A DNA stretch of 6,977 nt from JBBFMJ01 sp037441225 (GTDB lineage: Bacteria > Acidobacteriota > Thermoanaerobaculia > UBA2201), in the NCBI GenBank assembly GCA_037441225.1, contig JBBISU010000129.1:1-6977 (forward strand). The letters are read 5' to 3'. A program made the translations under genes and the position numbers. The stretch's first letter is position 1; every line of letters begins with the position of its first letter. Positions 1 through 4,535 of the stretch are shown one piece after another. The notes under the pieces are model-generated. The model did no database searches, was not told where the DNA came from, and saw only the letters and a list, made by a program, of their open reading frames with translations.

Positions 1-2
1 AT

Positions 3-206
3 GGAGCAGTTATGCAAAAGATTGATTATGACTCTTTTGGCAATATATTAGAAGATACAAATCCAAGTTTCCAACCCTTCGGCTTTGCAGGTGGTTTGTA
101 TGATCCTGAAACAGCCCTTGTCCGCTTTGGCGCCCGTGACTATGATCCCCAAATTGGCAGGTTTGTATGCAAGGATACTTTTTTATTTTTTGGCAAAGAC
201 ACTTAA
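3..206 (+). CDS. RHS repeat-associated core domain protein, C-terminal fragment (5' end outside window, probably decayed)
   Basis: The frame is open to the window edge, so the ATG at 12 is internal and not a start: codons from 3 read GAVMQKIDYDSFGNIL. The next stretch contains FQPFGFAGGLYDPETALVRF and then GARDYDPQIGRF, the hallmark end of the RHS core. In the family this core shapes the shell of large secreted or cell-surface polymorphic-toxin proteins. Intact cores normally continue after the GxDT position with NLYGYxxNDPxNxxDPxG. Here TAA follows FFGKDT directly, and the downstream bases do not restore that motif in another frame that I can see. Either the gene end has decayed or recombination replaced it. 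Its G+C is much higher than that of the genes downstream (59 of 120 bases at 61-180). Identity as RHS is firm; whether it is still functional is unknown. Confidence 0.8.
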   Translation, partial: GAVMQKIDYDSFGNILEDTNPSFQPFGFAGGLYDPETALVRFGARDYDPQIGRFVCKDTFLFFGKDT

Positions 207-243
207 AGCCACTACCTGAAGATAAAATCAATAACTTGTAAAT

Positions 244-259
244 GGTGAGCTTGCTCGCC
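244..259. repeat. Short GC hairpin downstream of the RHS fragment
   Basis: Arms GGTGAGC and GCTCGCC pair over seven positions (one G-T) around TT; in RNA the loop would open to four bases. No T-run follows on either strand, so it is not a canonical intrinsic terminator. It resembles the GGTGAGCTTG-type palindromes scattered between genes in many bacteria; that resemblance is from memory and untested. It could still help end transcription of the RHS gene 38 bases upstream. Confidence 0.5.
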
Positions 260-283
260 CCGTTGAAATCCATATTCTAACTG

Positions 284-320
284 AATATAATTTGAACAGG
301 AACACGGACAACGAAAACGG
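284..320 (-). repeat. Dispersed repeat 'P', left copy
   Basis: Read on the minus strand this contains CCGTTTTCGTTGT, then CCGTGTTCC, then TTCAAATTATATT. The right flank at 6727-6775 has the same order on the plus strand: CCGTTTTCCGTGT, an extra 13-base unit, CCGTGTTTT and TTTGAATTATTAT. A further shared word, ATCAGAGCA, lies just 5' of P in both copies (339-347 on minus, 6713-6721 on plus). The two copies are therefore diverged members of one repeat in opposite orientations. Function is unknown. Confidence 0.6.
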
Positions 321-362
321 ATATGGACTACAGACTTTTGCTCTGATATTTTACTGATCTAT

Positions 363-391
363 TTCAGGCGGGGACAAGCCCAGCTCCCACA
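363..391 (-). repeat. Dispersed repeat 'Q', left copy
   Basis: On the minus strand it starts TGTGGGAGCT and ends GGCTTGTCCCCGCCTGAA. The copy at 6783-6812 on the plus strand starts TGTAGGGGCT and ends GGCTTGTCCCCGCCCGAA. The two share a perfect 14-base block GGCTTGTCCCCGCC (367-380 here in reverse complement, 6795-6808 there) and differ by a few substitutions and one indel. A third, more diverged relative lies at 6854-6892. This points to a family of short intergenic elements, not coding DNA. Confidence 0.7.
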
Positions 392-394
392 GAA

Positions 395-415
395 TTGAAA
401 AATTAAATTTTTCAA
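395..415. repeat. Perfect 21-bp AT-rich palindrome
   Basis: Arms TTGAAAAATT and AATTTTTCAA match over all ten positions around one central A. It lies 87 bases upstream of the -35 element of the sugar operon and directly after the Q repeat. A dimeric regulator site is possible, as is a weak RNA hairpin. Low sequence complexity makes chance palindromes likelier in this background, but ten uninterrupted pairs is long. No known operator is recognised. Confidence 0.55.
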
Positions 416-454
416 GAAGAAGCATAGCAAAATAAAGACATTTCAAAATAGTAA

Positions 455-488
455 TTATGTGTGACATTTTAAAATTGTAACCACATAA
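455..488. promoter_or_regulatory. 34-bp imperfect palindrome just upstream of the sugar operon promoter
   Basis: Outer arms TTATGTG (455-461) and CACATAA (482-488) pair perfectly. Inside, ACATTTT (464-470) pairs with AAAATTGT (471-478), with one bulged T and a small internal mismatch. The right arm ends 13 bases before the proposed -35 hexamer. That position suits a transcription-factor site. There is no T-run after it, so it is a poor terminator. The role is inferred from symmetry and position only. Confidence 0.45.
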
Positions 489-501
489 GCACAAAAAATA
501 T

Positions 502-530
502 TAGACAGCTTTTTAGTTTTAAGTTAAAAT
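502..530 (+). promoter_or_regulatory. Sigma70-type promoter giving a probable leaderless mRNA
   Basis: TAGACA at 502-507 matches the -35 consensus at five of six positions. TAAAAT at 525-530 matches the -10 consensus at five of six. The spacer is exactly 17 bases. Transcription would start about seven bases after the -10, at roughly 536-539, and the first ATG is at 539. In-frame TAA TAA stand just upstream of that ATG and no Shine-Dalgarno is present. All of this fits a transcript that begins at or within a few bases of the start codon. Confidence 0.6.
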
Positions 531-538
531 AATAAACT

Positions 539-1486
539 ATGGATTTTTCAGTTTTTATTTTATCAGGTGGGGAAGGAAAAAGATTGCTTCCCCTAAGCTT
601 AAAAACCCCAAAACCAGCTATTCCTCTGGTAAATAAGCCTTTTTTATTTTATCAAATGGATTTGATTGAAGAATTAGGTTTAGAAAAATGTTATCTTTTA
701 TTAGGGAAAAGAGCAAGTAGCCTAAAAAAAATTTTTGAAGGAAAATATAAGAATTTAAAGATAGAAATAATTGAAGAAGATGAGCCAATGGGAACTGGGG
801 GAGCAATTGGCTTTGCAAAAGAAAAAGTAAATGGTGGAGCAATTGTTTTAAATGGAGATGTTTTATTTGAATTTGATTTAAAAAAAATAATTGAAGAACA
901 TAAAAAAAGGAAAGCTGATGGCACGATAATGGCTATAGAGATGGAAGATCCTTCAAGGTATGGTGTTATCTTGACAGATGAAAAAGGGCAAATAATGGAT
1001 TTCCTCGAAAAGGTTCAAAAGCCCCCTTCAAATTTGATAAATGCAGGGCTATATATCTTAGAATGGAATGTTTTAAAAGAAATCCCTTCTGTACCTTGTT
1101 CCATTGAAAAAGAAATTTTTCCTGATTTGATAAAAAAAGGATTTAAATTATTTTGCCATAAATATTATGGTTATTGGAAAGATATTGGTACTATTGAAAG
1201 TTATAAGGAATGTACATTAGATTTGATTTCAGGAAAAATTTCAAGGTGGGAAAAAGAAGCAAGAAAAAACAGAATTCTTTCAAAAAGAGAGGATTTTGAG
1301 ATTGATGAATATTCTGTTTTAGGTAAAAATTGCAAAATTGGTTCCGGAACAAAGATTTATAAAAGCATAATTTTTGATGATTGTAAAATAGGAAAGAATT
1401 GCATAATAGAAGATTCTATAGTTTCATATAATGTAAACTTGAAAGATAATTCAAAGATAAAGGGAGAGGTTCTAATTGACAATTGA
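539..1486 (+). CDS. Sugar-1-phosphate nucleotidyltransferase with left-handed beta-helix tail (mannose-1-phosphate guanylyltransferase-like)
   Basis: A 315-residue cytoplasmic enzyme expected to make an NDP-sugar from NTP and hexose-1-phosphate. The N-terminal catalytic domain (about 1-235) shows the nucleotide-binding signature SGGEGKRLLPLS...TPKP (9-26), DEPMGTGGA (81-89), the metal-binding NGD (105-107), the sugar-binding NAGLYIL region (168-174) and WKDIGT (213-218). Residues about 250-312 are hexapeptide-like: LGKNCKIGSGTKIY, then CKIGKNCIIEDSIVS. They are consistent with a short left-handed beta-helix. The start is fixed by two in-frame stops just upstream. The pairing with a phosphohexomutase, overlapping by 11 bases, favours GDP-mannose or a similar hexose. 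Substrate cannot be decided from sequence: glucose-1-phosphate with UTP or TTP remains possible. The -10 box lies only eight bases from the ATG, so translation is probably leaderless. Confidence 0.88.
   Translation: MDFSVFILSGGEGKRLLPLSLKTPKPAIPLVNKPFLFYQMDLIEELGLEKCYLLLGKRASSLKKIFEGKYKNLKIEIIEEDEPMGTGGAIGFAKEKVNGGAIVLNGDVLFEFDLKKIIEEHKKRKADGTIMAIEMEDPSRYGVILTDEKGQIMDFLEKVQKPPSNLINAGLYILEWNVLKEIPSVPCSIEKEIFPDLIKKGFKLFCHKYYGYWKDIGTIESYKECTLDLISGKISRWEKEARKNRILSKREDFEIDEYSVLGKNCKIGSGTKIYKSIIFDDCKIGKNCIIEDSIVSYNVNLKDNSKIKGEVLIDN
1462..1478 (+). promoter_or_regulatory. Ribosome binding site and TTG start of the phosphohexomutase
   Basis: GGGAGAGG at 1462-1469 is a strong Shine-Dalgarno, six bases before TTG at 1476-1478. 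The TTG places the family motif FGTEGWRA at residues 5-12, as expected for the N-terminus. The first in-frame ATG would give Met99 and lose the whole first domain, so TTG is the only sensible start. Confidence 0.85.
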
Positions 1487-2879
1487 ATTTGGAACAGAGG
1501 GATGGAGAGCAGTCCTTGGTGATGATTTTAATCTTAAAAATATTGAAAAAATTGGATATTCCATAATAAATTTTTTAAAGGAAAAACCAAAAATCTTTCC
1601 TTTTCATAAAAGAGAAATATTAATTGGATACGATACAAGATTTTTGGGGAAAGAGGCAGCCCATTTTCTTGGCAAAATTTTTTCAAACTATGGTTTTTAT
1701 GTTTTAATTTCAAAGTCACCAATCCCTACTCCTGCATTAAGTTATGGCGTTTACTTTTTTAAATTACCAATGGGTTTAATGATAACAGCAAGTCATAATC
1801 CTGCAATTTATAATGGAATTAAAATAAAGGTGTGGTATGGTGGGTCTGCACTACCTGAAATCTATGAAGGTATTAAAAGTTTTTTAAATAAAGGTAAGCC
1901 AAAAGGTAAAATGAAAGGGAAAATTGAGGAAGTTGATTTGAAAAAAAATTATATAGATTATTTGAAGAAAAATGTTAACTGGGAAATTATTAAAAAATTC
2001 AAAGGTAAAATCCTTTGGGATCCAATTTATGGTGCTACCTCTGAAATAATCAAGGAATTGTTCAATGAGATGAGTTCAAAGACATACATTTTGAATTCTT
2101 ATCCTGACCCTTATTTTGGAGGGCTTCAACCAGAGCCAATACCAAAAAATTTAAAAGAAACAATAAAATATGTAGTAAAAAATAAATATGAAATAGCAGG
2201 TACCTCAGATGGAGATGGAGATAGAATTGGACTTATCACAAGTGAAGGTAATTTTTTATGGAACCAAATAATTTTTTCACTTTTAACTTTTTATAAATTG
2301 GAAGAAAAAAATGAAAAAAAAGGGATTGCAAAGACCTTTTCATCATCTTTTTACTTAAATAGAATTGCAAAAAAATATAATGTAAAAATTTATGAAACAA
2401 AAATTGGTTTCAAATACCTTTGTCCATATTTAATTGAGAAAAAAGTATTCATTGCAGGTGAAGAAAGTGGTGGAATTGCCTTTTCAGATTCCCTTCCAGA
2501 AAGAGATGCAATCCTTTCTTTTTTAAAAATCCTTGAAATGCTATCTGAAAAAAATCAAAGTATTGAATATTTTTTAGAAAAATTAAAAGAAAATTTTGGT
2601 ACTCTTTATTATGATAGAATTGATTTTGAAATGGAAATTAAAAAAGCAGAAGAATTTGTAGAAAATATATTTAAAAAGCCCCCAAAAGAAATTGCTGGAT
2701 TTAAAGTTTCAAAGGTTAAAAAACTGGATGGAGTAAAGATATATTTTAATGAAAAGGGGTGGCTATTATTTAGAACTTCTGGAACTGAAAATCTTTTAAG
2801 GGTCTACTGTGAAATGGAGAGCAGGGAATATATTAAAAAAATATTTGATTATGTAAATATTTATGTTAGAAATTCTTAA
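1476..2879 (+). CDS. Phosphoglucomutase/phosphomannomutase family (alpha-D-phosphohexomutase)
   Basis: A 467-residue cytoplasmic enzyme that interconverts hexose-6-phosphate and hexose-1-phosphate through a phosphoserine. All four signature sites are present in order: N-terminal FGTEGWRA (5-12), the phosphoserine loop TASHNP (104-109, Ser106), the metal-binding loop DGDGDR (245-250) and the sugar-binding loop GEESGG (328-333). The C-terminal phosphate-binding loop is RTSGTEN (433-439). FGGLQPEP (214-221) is also typical. Length fits a complete four-domain enzyme. It starts inside the end of the nucleotidyltransferase gene (11-base overlap), so the two are likely translationally coupled and act in successive steps. 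The order nucleotidyltransferase, beta-helix, mutase matches the fused proteins known from some bacteria, here split in two. Mannose or glucose specificity cannot be read from the motifs. Confidence 0.93.
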   Translation: MTIEFGTEGWRAVLGDDFNLKNIEKIGYSIINFLKEKPKIFPFHKREILIGYDTRFLGKEAAHFLGKIFSNYGFYVLISKSPIPTPALSYGVYFFKLPMGLMITASHNPAIYNGIKIKVWYGGSALPEIYEGIKSFLNKGKPKGKMKGKIEEVDLKKNYIDYLKKNVNWEIIKKFKGKILWDPIYGATSEIIKELFNEMSSKTYILNSYPDPYFGGLQPEPIPKNLKETIKYVVKNKYEIAGTSDGDGDRIGLITSEGNFLWNQIIFSLLTFYKLEEKNEKKGIAKTFSSSFYLNRIAKKYNVKIYETKIGFKYLCPYLIEKKVFIAGEESGGIAFSDSLPERDAILSFLKILEMLSEKNQSIEYFLEKLKENFGTLYYDRIDFEMEIKKAEEFVENIFKKPPKEIAGFKVSKVKKLDGVKIYFNEKGWLLFRTSGTENLLRVYCEMESREYIKKIFDYVNIYVRNS

Positions 2880-3570
2880 TGTAGAACCAACCTTTCCTTA
2901 TTTATTTATTTTTCTTTTGCTTTTTCTTGGTGCTTTTGGTCCAACCCTTCCTGAAGAAATTGTTTTAATCCTTGCAGGTTATTTTATATTAAAATTTAAA
3001 TTAAATCCCTTTGGAATTTTTCTCATCTCTTTCTTAGGAATTACAATTGCTGATAATTTAATATATTTTTTAGGGGCAAAAGTAGGAAGTCCCCTTTTAA
3101 ATTTATCTTTCGTTAAAAAAATATTTTCTCCTGTAAAACAAAGATGGGTAAGACGCCTCTTTTTTAAATATAAATTTAGATTGTTTTTTCTTGGAAGATA
3201 CCTTTATGGCTTAAGGCCTGCTATACTTTTATTTGCAGGGCTTACTAAAGTAAAATGGACACTTTTTTTTATTTACAATACTCTTTCTGCATTTGTAAAT
3301 ACAATAATCTGGATAAGCATTGGTTTTCTTTTTTCTTCCCACATAGAAGCTCTAATTAAATTGATAAAAAGGGGAGAAGAATATGTTTTTTTAACCTTAA
3401 TAGTTTTGATTCTATATTTTTTTATTGAGTATTGGTTGATTAAAAAAGAAATAATCTCTAAGGAAAGTTTTATTGCAAAATTAACAGCACCTTATAAAAT
3501 CTTAACCTTAATTTTAATTATAATAATAATGATTATTTTTGCTAATTTATTTCAAATAAAACCAAAGTGA
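2863..3570 (+). CDS. DedA-family (SNARE-associated/VTT domain) integral membrane protein
   Basis: A 235-residue, strongly hydrophobic protein. Segments at about 12-40 (containing the acidic PEE at 30-32), 50-72, 105-125, 132-157, 174-193 and 212-230 look membrane-embedded. The family signature is clear: GRYLYGLRP at 111-119 has paired arginines R112 and R118 with the six-residue spacing of the essential DedA arginines. It is followed by AG (125-126). The acidic residues E31/E32 and D64 sit where functional DedA proteins carry theirs. The usual Pro of GRxxPGxR is Tyr115 here. DedA proteins are proton-linked transporters or lipid scramblases, and some recycle undecaprenyl phosphate. The start overlaps the mutase by 17 bases without a clear Shine-Dalgarno, suggesting coupling. 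Its place in a sugar-nucleotide operon hints at a carrier-lipid role, which is inference. Confidence 0.85.
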   Translation: MLEILNVEPTFPYLFIFLLLFLGAFGPTLPEEIVLILAGYFILKFKLNPFGIFLISFLGITIADNLIYFLGAKVGSPLLNLSFVKKIFSPVKQRWVRRLFFKYKFRLFFLGRYLYGLRPAILLFAGLTKVKWTLFFIYNTLSAFVNTIIWISIGFLFSSHIEALIKLIKRGEEYVFLTLIVLILYFFIEYWLIKKEIISKESFIAKLTAPYKILTLILIIIIMIIFANLFQIKPK

Positions 3571-3602
3571 TCTTTCTTCAAAAATAATTTAAAATAAGAT
3601 TA

Positions 3603-3623
3603 TGTTATAATAATTAGAAAGGA
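3603..3623 (+). promoter_or_regulatory. Extended -10 promoter and Shine-Dalgarno of the iron module
   Basis: TGTTATAAT at 3603-3611 is a perfect extended -10 (TGn plus TATAAT). No convincing -35 lies 16-18 bases upstream, as expected for this promoter class. Start of transcription would be near 3617. GAAAGGA at 3617-3623 is a good Shine-Dalgarno six bases before the ATG at 3630, leaving an mRNA leader of only about a dozen bases. A short dyad, ATTAT gtt ATAAT (3599-3611), overlaps the -10. It might be the regulator's own operator, but the AT-rich setting makes this weak. Confidence 0.55.
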
Positions 3624-3629
3624 TAAAAA

Positions 3630-4535
3630 ATGTTTGATAAGAAAAATATTTTTATACCACCAACCTTTGAAAATTATTTAAAAGCAATTTGGAATCTTTC
3701 AAAAGAAGGGAAAGTTGTAAGAGTAAAAGATTTGGCAGATGCTTTAAATTTAAAAGGAGGAACAGTTGTAGCAGGACTTAAAAATTTAGCATACAAGGGT
3801 CTTGTTGTTCACCATCATTATGGGCATATTGAACTAACTCAAGCAGGAAAAATTGCTGCAATGGAGGTTTTGCAAAAGCATTCTGTTATCTTTGATTTTT
3901 TAAGCAATGGTTTAAAGGTTGAGGAAAAGCAAGCTGAAAAGGATGCCTGTGCCTTAGAACATTATATTTCAAAAGAGACCTTTCACCGCCTTATACATTT
4001 TTTAGAATATATAAAAGAAAAATTACCCTTAGAGGAGTTGCATAAGTTTTTGGAAGAAAAAGTAAATCCAAAGACAATTTCACTGGCTTTAGTTGAAAGC
4101 GATTCCCTTGTAATTGTAAAAAATATAGAAGCGCCTAAAAATATAAAGCAAAGATTGATGGATTTGGGAATCCTTCCAAATAAAGAAATCTTCAAAGAAA
4201 AGGAAGCGCCCTTAGGTGATCCAATTGAAATAATTGTTGGTGGAACACATATAAGCATTGGAAAAAGTGAAGCAGAAAAAATATTTGTCATAAGAAAAGA
4301 GACAATTAAACTTTCAGAAGCAAAGAAAGGGAATTATTATATTTCTTTTTTAAGAGCAACTTCACAGCAGATAAAAAGATTAAATGAAATTGGCATAATC
4401 CCAGGAAAAATTATAGAAGTTTTAGAAAAAAAAGAGGGCGAGAATATTTTTATAAAATTGGATGGAAATAATTTAATTTTGGAGGAGGCAACCTCTTCTT
4501 CTATTTATTTAGAAGCATACCATGACAAGAAATAA
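3630..4535 (+). CDS. DtxR/MntR-family metal-dependent regulator fused to two FeoA-like domains
   Basis: 301 residues, against roughly 140-230 for usual family members. An N-terminal winged helix (about 12-72) has its recognition region near 34-53. A helical metal-binding and dimerisation domain (73-135) carries CxxEH (C107, E110, H111) and H84 in KHSVIFDF, aligning with DtxR Cys102, Glu105, His106 and His79. The N-terminal metal ligand (Met10 in DtxR, Asp8 in MntR) appears as Asn15, and MntR Glu11 as Lys18. FeoA-like domain 1 (158-224) contains LGILP (179-183) and APLGDP (193-198), the latter very like stand-alone FeoA. FeoA-like domain 2 (230-298) contains IGIIPG (254-259). The gene has its own promoter and overlaps feoB by 14 bases. 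The likely role is iron- or manganese-responsive repression of this unit. A second role as FeoA partner of FeoB is inference. Confidence 0.88.
   Translation: MFDKKNIFIPPTFENYLKAIWNLSKEGKVVRVKDLADALNLKGGTVVAGLKNLAYKGLVVHHHYGHIELTQAGKIAAMEVLQKHSVIFDFLSNGLKVEEKQAEKDACALEHYISKETFHRLIHFLEYIKEKLPLEELHKFLEEKVNPKTISLALVESDSLVIVKNIEAPKNIKQRLMDLGILPNKEIFKEKEAPLGDPIEIIVGGTHISIGKSEAEKIFVIRKETIKLSEAKKGNYYISFLRATSQQIKRLNEIGIIPGKIIEVLEKKEGENIFIKLDGNNLILEEATSSSIYLEAYHDKK
4482..4498 (+). promoter_or_regulatory. Small hairpin inside the regulator gene, 23 bases before the feoB start
   Basis: GAGGAGG (4482-4488) can pair with CCTCTTC (4492-4498) around CAA, with one G-T pair. The left arm is Shine-Dalgarno-like but too far from the ATG at 4522 to act as feoB's own site. 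No better site lies close to that ATG, so feoB probably depends on ribosomes finishing the upstream gene. The hairpin may be incidental to coding. Confidence 0.3.

Noticed and set aside
10..273. An 87-codon open frame on the minus strand
   Set aside because: It lies antisense to the recognisable RHS core, shows no family motif, and ends inside repeat-like DNA.
242..396. Possible continuation of the RHS tip or a small protein in other plus frames
   Set aside because: Frames are short, interrupted by stops, and run through repeat sequence with no RHS core-end motif.
460..485. A CRP-type site (TGTGA...)
   Set aside because: TGTGA at 460-464 has no TCACA partner at the six-base spacing; the symmetry here has a different geometry.
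3983..4291. A 102-codon minus-strand frame within the regulator gene
   Set aside because: It is fully antisense to the conserved FeoA-like domain 1 region, with no motif or ribosome binding site. Other antisense frames at 618-924, 1534-1722 and 6113-6334 fail for the same reason.
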